Positions 25,150 through 40,200 of a DNA stretch of 64,000 bases are shown here, in pieces. Source of the stretch: Labia minor (lineage: Eukaryota; Arthropoda; Insecta; Dermaptera; Spongiphoridae); the NCBI GenBank assembly GCA_963082975.1, contig OY720344.1, forward strand, positions 2,294,001 through 2,358,000. Direction: 5' to 3'. Position numbers and translations under genes: made by a program. Each line of letters begins with the position of its first letter. Position 1 is the stretch's first letter. The notes below the pieces were generated by a model. That model saw only the letters and a list, made by a program, of their open reading frames with translations, was not told the DNA's origin and did not search any database.

Positions 25150-27406
25150 GGTCATCGTAGGATGACCCTAGGTTTTCGGCATAAAAAATTATTTTTAGTA
25201 AGAAAAATGAATAATATATTTTTTTAATATTTTTATGATGTAAAATGAACGAATTTATTATTTATTTTTTAAAATTTCATTTTTTAATTTTCCCGTAAAA
25301 ATTATGAAAGGTCATCTTAGGATGACCCTAGGTTTTCGGCATAAAAAAATAATTATTCATCAGAAATATGAATAATATATTTTTTTAATATTTTTATGAT
25401 GTAAAATGAACGAATTTATTATTTATTTTTAAAAATTTCATTTTTTAATTTTCCCGTAAAAATTATGAAAGGTCATCTTAGGATGACCCTAGGTTTTCGG
25501 CATAAAAAAATAATTATTCATCAGAAATATCAATAATATATTTTTTTAATATTTTTATGATGTAAAATGAACGAATTTATTATTTATTTTTAAAACATTT
25601 CATTTTTTCATTTTCCCGTAAAAATTATGAAAGGTCATCTTAGGATGACCCTAGGTTTTCGGCATAAAAAAATAATTATTCATCAGAAATATCAATAATA
25701 TATTTTTTTTATATTTTTATGATGTAAAATGAACGAATTTATTATTTATTTTTAAAAATTTCATTTTTTAATTTTCCCGTAAAAATTATGAAAGGTCATC
25801 TTAGGATGACCCTAGGTTTTCGGCATAAAAAAATAATTATTCATCAGAAATATCAATAATATATTTTTTTAATATTTTTATGATGTAAAATGAACGAATT
25901 TATTATTTATTTTTAAAACATTTCATTTTTTAATTTTCCCGTAACAATTATGGAAGGTCATCGTAGGATGACCCTAGGTTTTCGGCATAAAAAATTATTT
26001 TTAGTAAGAAAAATGAATAATATATTTTTTTAATATTTTTATGATGTAAAATGAACGAATTTATTATTTATTTTTTAAAATTTCATTTTTTAATTTTCCC
26101 CTAAAAATTATGAAAGGTCATCTTAGGATGACCCTAGGTTTTCGGCATAAAAAAATAATTATTCATCAGAAATATGAATAATATATTTTTTTAATATTTT
26201 TATGATGTAAAATGAACGAATTTATTATTTATTTTTAAAAATTTCATTTTTTAATTTTCCCGTAAAAATTATGAAAGGTCATCTTAGGATGACCCTAGGT
26301 TTTCGGCATAAAAAAATAATTATTCATCAGAAATATCAATAATATATTTTTTTAATATTTTTATGATGTAAAATGAACGAATTTATTATTTATTTTTAAA
26401 ACATTTCATTTTTTCATTTTCCCGTAAAAATTATGAAAGGTCATCTTAGGATGACCCTAGGTTTTCGGCATAAAAAAATAATTATTCATCAGAAATATCA
26501 ATAATATATTTTTTTAATATTTTTATGATGTAAAATGAACGAATTTATTATTTATTTTTAAAACATTTCATTTTTTAATTTTCCCGTAACAATTATGGAA
26601 GGTCATCGTAGGATGACCCTAGGTTTTCGGCATAAAAAATTATTTTTAGTAAGAAAAATGAATAATATATTTTTTTAATATTTTTATGATGTAAAATGAA
26701 CGAATTTATTATTTATTTTTTAAAATTTCATTTTTTAATTTTCCCGTAAAAATTATGAAAGGTCATCTTAGGATGACCCTAGGTTTTCGGCATAAAAAAA
26801 TAATTATTCATCAGAAATATGAATAATATATTTTTTTAATATTTTTATGATGTAAAATGAACGAATTTATTATTTATTTTTAAAAATTTCATTTTTTAAT
26901 TTTCCCGTAAAAATTATGAAAGGTCATCTTAGGATGACCCTAGGTTTTCGGCATAAAAAAATAATTATTCATCAGAAATATCAATAATATATTTTTTTAA
27001 TATTTTTATGATGTAAAATGAACGAATTTATTATTTATTTTTAAAACATTTCATTTTTTCATTTTCCCGTAAAAATTATGAAAGGTCATCTTAGGATGAC
27101 CCTAGGTTTTCGGCATAAAAAAATAATTATTCATCAGAAATATGAATAATATATTTTTTTAATATTTTTATGATGTAAAATGAACGAATTTATTATTTAT
27201 TTTTAAAAATTTCATTTTTTAATTTTCCCGTAAAAATTATGAAAGGTCATCTTAGGATGACCCTAGGTTTTCGGCATAAAAAAATAATTATTCATCAGAA
27301 ATATCAATAATATATTTTTTTAATATTTTTATGATGTAAAATGAACGAATTTATTATTTATTTTTAAAACATTTCATTTTTTAATTTTCCCGTAACAATT
27401 ATGGAA
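25150..27406 (+). repeat. Region C: short 5-, 4- and 5-monomer repeats
   Basis: AACAATTATGG monomers at 25150, 25956, 26601 and 27407 delimit blocks of 806, 645 and 806 bp. Each block runs AACAATTATGG/GTAGG, CTTAGG/GAATAAT, CTTAGG/CAATAAT with the TTTTTCATTTT form, then one or two further CTTAGG monomers. Block 1 has a private change in the T-run near 25708 (TTTTTTTTATATT). These are the shortest regular HORs of this kind in the window and may be a young local amplification. Confidence 0.8.
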
Positions 27407-29292
27407 GGTCATCGTAGGATGACCCTAGGTTTTCGGCATAAAAAATAATTTTTAGTAAGAAAAATGAATAATATATTTTTTTAATATTTTTATGATGTAA
27501 AATGAACGAATTTATTATTTATTTTTTATAATTTCATTTTTTAATTTTCCCGTAAAAATTATGAAAGGTCATCTTAGGATGACCCTAGGTTGTCGGCATA
27601 AAAAAATAATTATTCATCAGAAATATCAATAATATATTTTTTTAATATTTTTATGTTGTAAAATGAACGAATTTATTATTTATTTTTAAAAATTTCATTT
27701 TTTAATTTTTCCGTAAAAATTATGAAAGGTCATCTTAGGATGACCCTAGGTTTTCGGCATAAAAAAATAATTATTCATCAGAAATATCAATAATATATTT
27801 TTTTAATATTTTTATGATGTAAAATGAACGAATTTATTATTTATTTTTAAAACATTTCATTTTTTAATTTTCCCGTAACAATTATGGAAGGTCATCGTAG
27901 GATGACCCTAGGTTTTCGGCATAAAAAATTATTTTTAGTAAGAAAAATGAATAATATATTTTTTTAATATTTTTATGATGTAAAATGAACGAATTTATTA
28001 TTTATTTTTTAAAATTTCAATTTTTAATTTTCCCGTAAAAATTATGAAAGGTCATCTTAGGATGACCCTAGGTTTTCGGCATAAAAAAATAATTATTCAT
28101 CAGAAATATGAATAATATATTTTTTTAATATTTTTATGATGTAAAATGAACGAATTTATTATTTATTTTTAAAACATTTCATTTTTTAATTTTCCCGTAA
28201 CAATTATGGAAGGTCATCGTAGGATGACCCTAGGTTTTCGGCATAAAAAATTATTTTTAGTAAGAAAAATGAATAATATATTTTTTTAATATTTTTATGA
28301 TGTAAAATGAACGAATTTATCATTTATTTTTTAAAATTTCATTTTTTAATTTTCCCGTAAAAATTATGAAAGGTCATCTTAGGATGACCCTAGGTTTTCG
28401 GCATAAAAAAATAATTATTCATCAGAAATATCAATAATATATTTTTTTAATATTTTTATGATGTAAAATGAACGAATTTATTATTTATTTTTAAAACATT
28501 TCATTTTTTCATTTTCCCGTAAAAATTATGAAAGGTCATCGTAGGATGACCATATTTTTTTAATATTTTTATGATGTAAAATGAACGAATTTATTATTTA
28601 TTTTTGAAAATTTCATTTTTTAATTTTCCCGTAAAAATTATGAAAGGTCATCTTAGGATGACCCTAGGTTTTCGGCATAAAAAAATAATTATTTATCAGA
28701 AATATCAATAATATATTTTTTTAATATTTTTATGATGTAAAATGAACGAATTTATTATTTATTTTTAAAACATTTCATTTTTTCATTTTCCCGTAAAAAT
28801 TATGAAAGGTCATCGTAGGATGACCGTAGGTTTTCGGCATAAAAAAATAATTTTTAGTAAGAAATATGAATAATATATTTTTTTAATATTTTTATGATGT
28901 AAAATGAACGAATTTATTATTTATTTTTAAAACATTTCATTTTTTCATTTTCCCGTAAAAATTATGAAAGGTCATCTTAGGATGACCCTAGGTTTTCGGC
29001 ATAAAAAAATAATTATTCATCAGAAATATGAATAATATATTTTTTTAATATTTTTATGATGTAAAATGAACGAATTTATTATTTATTTTTAAAAATTTCA
29101 TTTTTTAATTTTCCCGTAAAAATTATGAAAGGTCATCTTAGGATGACCCTAGGTTTTCGGCATAAAAAAATAATTATTCATCAGAAATATCAATAATATA
29201 TTTTTTTAATATTTTTATGATGTAAAATGAACGAATTTATTATTTATTTTTAAAACATTTCATTTTTTAATTTTCCCGTAACAATTATGGAA
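27407..29292 (+). repeat. Region D HOR unit 1 (12 monomers, 1886 bp; class alpha)
   Basis: It starts at an AACAATTATGG monomer whose 3' part has TTTTTTATAATTTC. The next monomer has the private GGTTGTCGGC, at +184. One monomer is missing in the head compared with units 2-8 (483 instead of 643 bp to the second AACAATTATGG monomer). The class-alpha marker TTTCAATTTTT is at 28018, and the 49-bp-deleted monomer is at 28534. After the deleted monomer come the TTATTTATCAG and CCGTAGG monomers. The long tail cassette with ATATTAGG and TTACCGTAA is absent. Confidence 0.85.
28534..28645 (+). repeat. 112-bp monomer with 49-bp internal deletion (unit 1)
   Basis: GATGACCATA joins directly to TTTTTTTAATA. 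Compared with the full-length relative at 51228, 49 bp are missing, from GGTTTTCGG through CAATAATATA. ATA is present at both breakpoints, so the event looks microhomology-mediated or slippage-like. The A at monomer position 19 and the downstream TTTTTGAAAATTT identify the parent type. Confidence 0.95.
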
Positions 29293-31384
29293 GGTCATCG
29301 TAGGATGACCCTAGGTTTTCGGCATAAAAAATAATTTTTAGTAAGAAAAATGAATAATATATTTTTTTAATATTTTTATGATGTAAAATGAACGAATTTA
29401 TTATTTATTTTTTATAATTTCATTTTTTAATTTTCCCGTAAAAATTATGAAAGGTCATCTTAGGATGACCCTAGGTTGTCGGCATAAAAAAATAATTATT
29501 CATCAGAAATATCAATAATATATTTTTTTAATATTTTTATGTTGTAAAATGAACGAATTTATTATTTATTTTTTAAAATTTCATTTTTTAATTTTCCCGT
29601 AAAAATTATGAAAGGTCATCGTAGGATGACCCTAGGTTTTCGGCATAAAAAATAATTTTTAGTAAGAAATATGAATAATATATTTTTTTAATATTTTTAT
29701 GATGTAAAATGAACGAATTTATTATTTATTTTTAAAAATTTCATTTTTTAATTTTCCCGTAAAAATTATGAAAGGTCATCTTAGGATGACCCTAGGTTTT
29801 CGGCATAAAAAAATAATTATTCATCAGAAATATCAATAATATATTTTTTTAATATTTTTATGATGTAAAATGAACGAATTTATTATTTATTTTTAAAACA
29901 TTTCATTTTTTAATTTTCCCGTAACAATTATGGAAGGTCATCGTAGGATGACCCTAGGTTTTCGGCATAAAAAATTATTTTTAGTAAGAAAAATGAATAA
30001 TATATTTTTTTAATATTTTTATGATGTAAAATGAACGAATTTATTATTTATTTTTTAAAATTTCATTTTTTAATTTTCCCGTAAAAATTATGAAAGGTCA
30101 TCTTAGGATGACCCTAGGTTTTCGGCATAAAAAAATAATTATTCATCAGAAATATGAATAATATATTTTTTTAATATTTTTATGATGTAAAATGAACGAA
30201 TTTATTATTTATTTTTAAAACATTTCATTTTTTAATTTTCCCGTAACAATTATGGAAGGTCATCGTAGGATGACCCTAGGTTTTCGGCATAAAAAATTAT
30301 TTTTAGTAAGAAAAATGAATAATATATTTTTTTAATATTTTTATGATGTAAAATGAACGAATTTATCATTTATTTTTTAAAATTTCATTTTTTAATTTTC
30401 CCGTAAAAATTATGAAAGGTCATCTTAGGATGACCCTAGGTTTTCGGCATAAAAAAATAATTATTCATCAGAAATATCAATAATATATTTTTTTAATATT
30501 TTTATGATGTAAAATGAACGAATTTATTATTTATTTTTAAAACATTTCATTTTTTAATTTTCCCGTAAAAATTATGAAAGGTCATCGTAGGATGACCCTA
30601 GGTTTTCGGCATAAAAAATTAATTATTCATCAGAAATATCAATAATATATTTTTTTAATATTTTTATGATGTAAAATGAACGAATTTATTATTTATTTTT
30701 AAAAATTTCATTTTTTAATTTTCCCGTAAAAATTATGAAAGGTCATATTAGGATGACCCTAGGTTTTCGGCATAAAAAAATAATTATTCATCAGAAATAT
30801 CAATAATATATTTTTTTAATATTTTTATGATGTAAAATGAACGAATTTATTATTTATTTTTAAAAATTTCATTTTTTAATTTTACCGTAAAAATTATGAA
30901 AGGTCATCGTAGGATGACCCTAGGTTTTCGGCATAAAAAATTAATTATTCATCAGAAATATCAATAATATATTTTTTTAATATTTTTATGATGTAAAATG
31001 AACGAATTTATTATTTATTTTTTAAAATTTCATTTTTTAATTTTCCCGTAAAAATTATGAAAGGTCATCTTAGGATGACCCTAGGTTTTCGGCATAAAAA
31101 ATAATTTTTAGTAAGAAATATGAATAATATATTTTTTTAATATTTTTATGATGTAAAATGAACGAATTTATTATTTATTTTTAAAAATTTCATTTTTTAA
31201 TTTTCCCGTAAAAATTATGAAAGGTCATCTTAGGATGACCCTAGGTTTTCGGCATAAAAAAATAATTATTCATCAGAAATATCAATAATATATTTTTTTA
31301 ATATTTTTATGATGTAAAATGAACGAATTTATTATTTATTTTTAAAACATTTCATTTTTTAATTTTCCCGTAACAATTATGGAA
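29293..31384 (+). repeat. Region D HOR unit 2 (13 monomers, 2092 bp; class beta)
   Basis: Head landmarks are at +184 (TTGTCGG), +643 and +965. The class-alpha changes are absent (G at +331, TTTCATTTTTT near +771). It is the only region-D unit without the deleted monomer and its two companions. From the TTTATCATTT monomer it passes almost at once to the tail cassette, GTAGG/AATTAATT, ATATTAGG (30741), TTACCGTAA (near 30884), which runs into the next unit at 31385. Confidence 0.85.
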
Positions 31385-33753
31385 GGTCATCGTAGGATGA
31401 CCCTAGGTTTTCGGCATAAAAAATAATTTTTAGTAAGAAAAATGAATAATATATTTTTTTAATATTTTTATGATGTAAAATGAACGAATTTATTATTTAT
31501 TTTTTATAATTTCATTTTTTAATTTTCCCGTAAAAATTATGAAAGGTCATCTTAGGATGACCCTAGGTTGTCGGCATAAAAAAATAATTATTCATCAGAA
31601 ATATCAATAATATATTTTTTTAATATTTTTATGTTGTAAAATGAACGAATTTATTATTTATTTTTTAAAATTTCATTTTTTAATTTTCCCGTAAAAATTA
31701 TGAAAGGTCATCGTATGATGACCCTAGGTTTTCGGCATAAAAAATAATTTTTAGTAAGAAATATGAATAATATATTTTTTTAATATTTTTATGATGTAAA
31801 ATGAACGAATTTATTATTTATTTTTAAAAATTTCATTTTTTAATTTTCCCGTAAAAATTATGAAAGGTCATCTTAGGATGACCCTAGGTTTTCGGCATAA
31901 AAAAATAATTATTCATCAGAAATATCAATAATATATTTTTTTAATATTTTTATGATGTAAAATGAACGAATTTATTATTTATTTTTAAAACATTTCATTT
32001 TTTAATTTTCCCGTAACAATTATGGAAGGTCATCGTAGGATGACCCTAGGTTTTCGGCATAAAAAATTATTTTTAGTAAGAAAAATGAATAATATATTTT
32101 TTTAATATTTTTATGATGTAAAATGAACGAATTTATTATTTATTTTTTAAAATTTCAATTTTTAATTTTCCCGTAAAAATTATGAAAGGTCATCTTAGGA
32201 TGACCCTGGGTTTTCGGCATAAAAAAATAATTATTCATCAGAAATATGAATAATATATTTTTTTAATATTTTTATGATGTAAAATGAACGAATTTATTAT
32301 TTATTTTTAAAACATTTCATTTTTTAATTTTCCCGTAACAATTATGGAAGGTCATCGTAGGATGACCCTAGGTTTTCGGCATAAAAAATTATTTTTAGTA
32401 AGAAAAATGAATAATATATTTTTTTAATATTTTTATGATGTAAAATGAACGAATTTATCATTTATTTTTTAAAATTTCATTTTTTAATTTTCCCGTAAAA
32501 ATTATGAAAGGTCATCTTAGGATGACCCTAGGTTTTCGGCATAAAAAAATAATTATTCATCAGAAATATCAATAATATATTTTTTTAATATTTTTATGAT
32601 GTAAAATGAACGAATTTATTATTTATTTTTAAAACATTTCATTTTTTCATTTTCCCGTAAAAATTATGAAAGGTCATCGTAGGATGACCATATTTTTTTA
32701 ATATTTTTATGATGTAAAATGAACGAATTTATTATTTATTTTTGAAAATTTCATTTTTTAATTTTCCCGTAAAAATTATGAAAGGTCATCTTAGGATGAC
32801 CCTAGGTTTTCGGCATAAAAAAATAATTATTTATCAGAAATATCAATAATATATTTTTTTAATATTTTTATGATGTAAAATGAACGAATTTATTATTTAT
32901 TTTTAAAACATTTCATTTTTTCATTTTCCCGTAAAAATTATGAAAGGTCATCGTAGGATGACCGTAGGTTTTCGGCATAAAAAAATAATTTTTAGTAAGA
33001 AATATGAATAATATATTTTTTTAATATTTTTATGATGTAAAATGAACGAATTTATTATTTATTTTTAAAAATTTCATTTTTTAATTTTCCCGTAAAAATT
33101 ATGAAAGGTCATCTTAGGATGACCCTAGGTTTTCGGCATAAAAAAATAATTATTCATCAGAAATATCAATAATATATTTTTTTAATATTTTTATGATGTA
33201 AAATGAACGAATTTATTATTTATTTTTAAAACATTTCATTTTTTCATTTTCCCGTAAAAATTATGAAAGGTCATCTTAGGATGACCCTAGGTTTTCGGCA
33301 TAAAAAAATAATTTTTAGTAAGAAATATGAATAATATATTTTTTTAATATTTTTATGATGTAAAATGAACGAATTTATTATTTATTTTTAAAAATTTCAT
33401 TTTTTAATTTTCCCGTAAAAATTATGAAAGGTCATCTTAGGATGACCCTAGGTTTTCGGCATAAAAAAATAATTATTCATCAGAAATATCAATAATATAT
33501 TTTTTTAATATTTTTATGATGTAAAATGAACGAATTTATTATTTATTTTTAAAACATTTCATTTTTTCATTTTCCCGTAAAAATTATGAAAGGTCATCTT
33601 AGGATGACCCTAGGTTTTCGGCATAAAAAAATAATTATTCATCAGAAATATCAATAATATATTTTTTTAATATTTTTATGATGTAAAATGAACGAATTTA
33701 TTATTTATTTTTAAAACATTTCATTTTTTAATTTTCCCGTAACAATTATGGAA
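31385..33753 (+). repeat. Region D HOR unit 3 (15 monomers, 2369 bp; class alpha)
   Basis: TTGTCGG at +184, T in CGTATGATG at 31716 (+331), TTTCAATTTTT at 32156 (+771), and the deleted monomer at 32672. The tail cassette with ATATTAGG is missing, and the unit is ten monomers (1610 bp) shorter than unit 5. A CCTGGG change near 32207 is private. Confidence 0.85.
32672..32783 (+). repeat. 112-bp deleted monomer (unit 3)
   Basis: Same junction as at 28534; its junction is at +1304 from the unit start, as in units 4-8. Confidence 0.95.
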
Positions 33754-36700
33754 GGTCATCGTAGGATGACCCTAGGTTTTCGGCATAAAAAATAATTTTT
33801 AGTAAGAAAAATGAATAATATATTTTTTTAATATTTTTATGATGTAAAATGAACGAATTTATTATTTATTTTTTATAATTTCATTTTTTAATTTTCCCGT
33901 AAAAATTATGAAAGGTCATCTTAGGATGACCCTAGGTTGTCGGCATAAAAAAATAATTATTCATCAGAAATATCAATAATATATTTTTTTAATATTTTTA
34001 TGTTGTAAAATGAACGAATTTATTATTTATTTTTTAAAATTTCATTTTTTAATTTTCCCGTAAAAATTATGAAAGGTCATCGTAGGATGACCCTAGGTTT
34101 TCGGCATAAAAAATAATTTTTAGTAAGAAATATGAATAATATATTTTTTTAATATTTTTATGATGTAAAATGAACGAATTTATTATTTATTTTTAAAAAT
34201 TTCATTTTTTAATTTTCCCGTAAAAATTATGAAAGGTCATCTTAGGATGACCCTAGGTTTTCGGCATAAAAAAATAATTATTCATCAGAAATATCAATAA
34301 TATATTTTTTTAATATTTTTATGATGTAAAATGAACGAATTTATTATTTATTTTTAAAACATTTCATTTTTTAATTTTCCCGTAACAATTATGGAAGGTC
34401 ATCGTAGGATGACCCTAGGTTTTCGGCATAAAAAATTATTTTTAGTAAGAAAAATGAATAATATATTTTTTTAATATTTTTATGATGTAAAATGAACGAA
34501 TTTATTATTTATTTTTTAAAATTTCATTTTTGAATTTTCCCGTAAAAATTATGAAAGGTCATCTTAGGATGACCCTAGGTTTTCGGCATAAAAAAATAAT
34601 TATTCATCAGAAATATGAATAATATATTTTTTTAATATTTTTATGATGTAAAATGAACGAATTTATTATTTATTTTTAAAACATTTCATTTTTTAATTTT
34701 CCCGTAACAATTATGGAAGGTCATCGTAGGATGACCCTAGGTTTTCGGCATAAAAAATTATTTTTAGTAAGAAAAATGAATAATATATTTTTTTAATATT
34801 TTTATGATGTAAAATGAACGAATTTATCATTTATTTTTTAAAATTTCATTTTTTAATTTTCCCGTAAAAATTATGAAAGGTCATCTTAGGATGACCCTAG
34901 GTTTTCGGCATAAAAAAATAATTATTCATCAGAAATATCAATAATATATTTTTTTAATATTTTTATGATGTAAAATGAACGAATTTATTATTTATTTTTA
35001 AAACATTTCATTTTTTCATTTTCCCGTAAAAATTATGAAAGGTCATCGTAGGATGACCATATTTTTTTAATATTTTTAATATGTAAAATGAACGAATTTA
35101 TTATTTATTTTTGAAAATTTCATTTTTTAATTTTCCCGTAAAAATTATGAAAGGTCATCTTAGGATGACCCTAGGTTTTCGGCATAAAAAAATAATTATT
35201 TATCAGAAATATCAATAATATATTTTTTTAATATTTTTATGATGTAAAATGAACGAATTTATTATTTATTTTTAAAACATTTCATTTTTTCATTTTCCCG
35301 TAAAAATTATGAAAGGTCATCGTAGGATGACCGTAGGTTTTCGGCATAAAAAAATAATTTTTAGTAAGAAATATGAATAATATATTTTTTTAATATTTTT
35401 ATGATGTAAAATGAACGAATTTATTATTTATTTTTAAAAATTTCATTTTTTAATTTTCCCGTAAAAATTATGAAAGGTCATCTTAGGATGACCCTAGGTT
35501 TTCGGCATAAAAAAATAATTATTCATCAGAAATATCAATAATATATTTTTTTAATATTTTTATGATGTAAAATGAACGAATTTATTATTTATTTTTAAAA
35601 ATTTCATTTTTTAATTTTCCCGTAACAATTATGGAAGGTCATCGTAGGATGACCCTAGGTTTTCGGCATAAAAAATTATTTTTAGTAAGAAAAATGAATA
35701 ATATATTTTTTTAATATTTTTATGATGTAAAATGAACGAATTTATTATTTATTTTTTAAAATTTCATTTTTTAATTTTCCCGTAAAAATTATGAAAGGTC
35801 ATCTTAGGATGACCCTAGGTTTTCGGCATAAAAAAATAATTATTCATCAGAAATATGAATAATATATTTTTTTAATATTTTTATGATGTAAAATGAACGA
35901 ATTTATTATTTATTTTTAAAACATTTCATTTTTTAATTTTCCCGTAAAAATTATGAAAGGTCATCTTAGGATGACCCTAGGTTTTCGGCATAAAAAAATA
36001 ATTATTCATCAGAAATATGAATAATATATTTTTTTAATATTTTTATGATGTAAAATGAACGAATTTATTATTTATTTTTAAAAATTTCATTTTTAATTTT
36101 CCCGTAACAATTATGGAAGGTCATCGTAGGATGACCCTAGGTTTTCGGCATAAAAAATTATTTTTAGTAAGAAAAATGAATAATATATTTTTTTAATATT
36201 TTTCTGATGTAAAATGAACGAATTTATTATTTATTTTTAAAACATTTCATTTTTTAATTTTCCCGTAAAAATTATGAAAGGTCATCTTAGGATGACCCTA
36301 GGTTTTCGGCATAAAAAAATAATTATTCATCAGAAATATCAATAATATATTTTTTTAATATTTTTATGATGTAAAATGAACGAATTTATTATTTATTTTT
36401 AAAACATTTCATTTTTTAATTTTCCCGTAAAAATTATGAAAGGTCATCGTAGGATGACCCTAGGTTTTCGGCATAAAAAATTAATTATTCATCAGAAATA
36501 TCAATAATATATTTTTTTAATATTTTTATGATGTAAAATGAACGAATTTATTATTTATTTTTAAAAATTTCATTTTTTAATTTTCCCGTAAAAATTATGA
36601 AAGGTCATATTAGGATGACCCTAGGTTTTCGGCATAAAAAAATAATTATTCATCAGAAATATCAATAATATATTTTTTTAATATTTTTATGATGTAAAAT

Positions 36701-37246
36701 GAACGAATTTATTATTTATTTTTAAAAATTTCATTTTTTAATTTTACCGTAAAAATTATGAAAGGTCATCGTAGGATGACCCTAGGTTTTCGGCATAAAA
36801 AATTAATTATTCATCAGAAATATCAATAATATATTTTTTTAATATTTTTATGATGTAAAATGAACGAATTTATTATTTATTTTTTAAAATTTCATTTTTT
36901 AATTTTCCCGTAAAAATTATGAAAGGTCATCGTAGGATGACCCTAGGTTTTCGGCATAAAAAATAATTTTTAGTAAGAAATATGAATAATATATTTTTTT
37001 AATATTTTTATGATGTAAAATGAACGAATTTATTATTTATTTTTAAAAATTTCATTTTTTAATTTTCCCGTAAAAATTATGAAAGGTCATCTTAGGATGA
37101 CCCTAGGTTTTCGGCATAAAAAAATAATTATTCATCAGAAATATCAATAATATATTTTTTTAATATTTTTATGATGTAAAATGAACGAATTTATTATTTA
37201 TTTTTAAAACATTTCATTTTTTAATTTTCCCGTAACAATTATGGAA
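33754..37246 (+). repeat. Region D HOR unit 4 (22 monomers, 3493 bp; class beta)
   Basis: TTGTCGG at +184, with G at +331 and no CAATTTTT, so class beta. It has a private TTTTTGAATTTTCCC near 34530. Its deleted monomer (35041) has TTTTTAATATG instead of TTTTTATGATG, a change shared only with unit 8. AACAATTATGG monomers are at 33754, 34397, 34719, 35637 and 36119; the last has the TCTGATG form. The tail cassette (ATATTAGG at 36603, TTACCGTAA near 36744) is present. Confidence 0.85.
35041..35152 (+). repeat. 112-bp deleted monomer (unit 4), TAATATG form
   Basis: Same junction, with the further change TTTTTAATATGTAA in place of TTTTTATGATGTAA, shared only with 48537. Confidence 0.95.
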
Positions 37247-40200
37247 GGTCATCGTAGGATGACCCTAGGTTTTCGGCATAAAAAATAATTTTTAGTAAGA
37301 AAAATGAATAATATATTTTTTTAATATTTTTATGATGTAAAATGAACGAATTTATTATTTATTTTTTATAATTTCATTTTTTAATTTTCCCGTAAAAATT
37401 ATGAAAGGTCATCTTAGGATGACCCTAGGTTGTCGGCATAAAAAAATAATTATTCATCAGAAATATCAATAATATATTTTTTTAATATTTTTATGTTGTA
37501 AAATGAACGAATTTATTATTTATTTTTTAAAATTTCATTTTTTAATTTTCCCGTAAAAATTATGAAAGGTCATCGTATGATGACCCTAGGTTTTCGGCAT
37601 AAAAAATAATTTTTAGTAAGAAATATGAATAATATATTTTTTTAATATTTTTATGATGTAAAATGAACGAATTTATTATTTATTTTTAAAAATTTCATTT
37701 TTTAATTTTCCCGTAAAAATTATGAAAGGTCATCTTAGGATGACCCTAGGTTTTCGGCATAAAAAAATAATTATTCATCAGAAATATCAATAATATATTT
37801 TTTTAATATTTTTATGATGTAAAATGAACGAATTTATTATTTATTTTTAAAACATTTCATTTTTTAATTTTCCCGTAACAATTATGGAAGGTCATCGTAG
37901 GATGACCCTAGGTTTTCGGCATAAAAAATTATTTTTAGTAAGAAAAATGAATAATATATTTTTTTAATATTTTTATGATGTAAAATGAACGAATTTATTA
38001 TTTATTTTTTAAAATTTCAATTTTTAATTTTCCCGTAAAAATTATGAAAGGTCATCTTAGGATGACCCTAGGTTTTCGGCATAAAAAAATAATTATTCAT
38101 CAGAAATATGAATAATATATTTTTTTAATATTTTTATGATGTAAAATGAACGAATTTATTATTTATTTTTAAAACATTTCATTTTTTAATTTTCCCGTAA
38201 CAATTATGGAAGGTCATCGTAGGATGACCCTAGGTTTTCGGCATAAAAAATTATTTTTAGTAAGAAAAATGAATAATATATTTTTTTAATATTTTTATGA
38301 TGTAAAATGAACGAATTTATCATTTATTTTTTAAAATTTCATTTTTTAATTTTCCCGTAAAAATTATGAAAGGTCATCTTAGGATGACCCTAGGTTTTCG
38401 GCATAAAAAAATAATTATTCATCAGAAATATCAATAATATATTTTTTTAATATTTTTATGATGTAAAATGAACGAATTTATTATTTATTTTTAAAACATT
38501 TCATTTTTTCATTTTCCCGTAAAAATTATGAAAGGTCATCGTAGGATGACCATATTTTTTTAATATTTTTATGATGTAAAATGAACGAATTTATTATTTA
38601 TTTTTGAAAATTTCATTTTTTAATTTTCCCGTAAAAATTATGAAAGGTCATCTTAGGATGACCCTAGGTTTTCGGCATAAAAAAATAATTATTTATCAGA
38701 AATATCAATAATATATTTTTTTAATATTTTTATGATGTAAAATGAACGAATTTATTATTTATTTTTAAAACATTTCATTTTTTCATTTTCCCGTAAAAAT
38801 TATGAAAGGTCATCGTAGGATGACCGTAGGTTTTCGGCATAAAAAAATAATTTTTAGTAAGAAATATGAATAATATATTTTTTTAATATTTTTATGATGT
38901 AAAATGAACGAATTTATTATTTATTTTTAAAAATTTCATTTTTTAATTTTCCCGTAAAAATTATGAAAGGTCATCTTAGGATGACCCTAGGTTTTCGGCA
39001 TAAAAAAATAATTATTCATCAGAAATATCAATAATATATTTTTTTAATATTTTTATGATGTAAAATGAACGAATTTATTATTTATTTTTAAAACATTTCA
39101 TTTTTTCATTTTCCCGTAAAAATTATGAAAGGTCATCTTAGGATGACCCTAGGTTTTCGGCATAAAAAAATAATTTTTAGTAAGAAATATGAATAATATA
39201 TTTTTTTAATATTTTTATGATGTAAAATGAACGAATTTATTATTTATTTTTAAAAATTTCATTTTTTAATTTTCCCGTAAAAATTATGAAAGGTCATCTT
39301 AGGATGACCCTAGGTTTTCGGCATAAAAAAATAATTATTCATCAGAAATATCAATAATATATTTTTTTAATATTTTTATGATGTAAAATGAACGAATTTA
39401 TTATTTATTTTTAAAACATTTCATTTTTTCATTTTCCCGTAAAAATTATGAAAGGTCATCTTAGGATGACCCTAGGTTTTCGGCATAAAAAAATAATTAT
39501 TCATCAGAAATATGAATAATATATTTTTTTAATATTTTTATGATGTAAAATGAACGAATTTATTATTTATTTTTAAAAATTTCATTTTTTAATTTTCCCG
39601 TAAAAATTATGAAAGGTCATCTTAGGATGACCCTAGGTTTTCGGCATAAAAAAATAATTATTCATCAGAAATATCAATAATATATTTTTTTAATATTTTT
39701 ATGATGTAAAATGAACGAATTTATTATTTATTTTTAAAACATTTCATTTTTTAATTTTCCCGTAACAATTATGGAAGGTCATCGTAGGATGACCCTAGGT
39801 TTTCGGCATAAAAAATAATTTTTAGTAAGAAAAATGAATAATATATTTTTTTAATATTTTTATGATGTAAAATGAACGAATTTATTATTTATTTTTAAAA
39901 CATTTCATTTTTTAATTTTCCCGTAAAAATTATGAAAGGTCATCTTAGGATGACCCTAGGTTTTCGGCATAAAAAAATAATTATTCATCAGAAATATGAA
40001 TAATATATTTTTTTAATATTTTTATGATGTAAAATGAACGAATTTATTATTTATTTTTAAAAATTTCATTTTTAATTTTCCCGTAACAATTATGGAAGGT
40101 CATCGTAGGATGACCCTAGGTTTTCGGCATAAAAAATTATTTTTAGTAAGAAAAATGAATAATATATTTTTTTAATATTTTTCTGATGTAAAATGAACGA

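Noticed and set aside
28534..28645. Insertion site or excision scar of a mobile element at the 112-bp monomers
   Set aside because: Full-length relatives show simple loss of 49 bp of monomer sequence with 3-bp ATA microhomology. There is no target-site duplication or foreign sequence.
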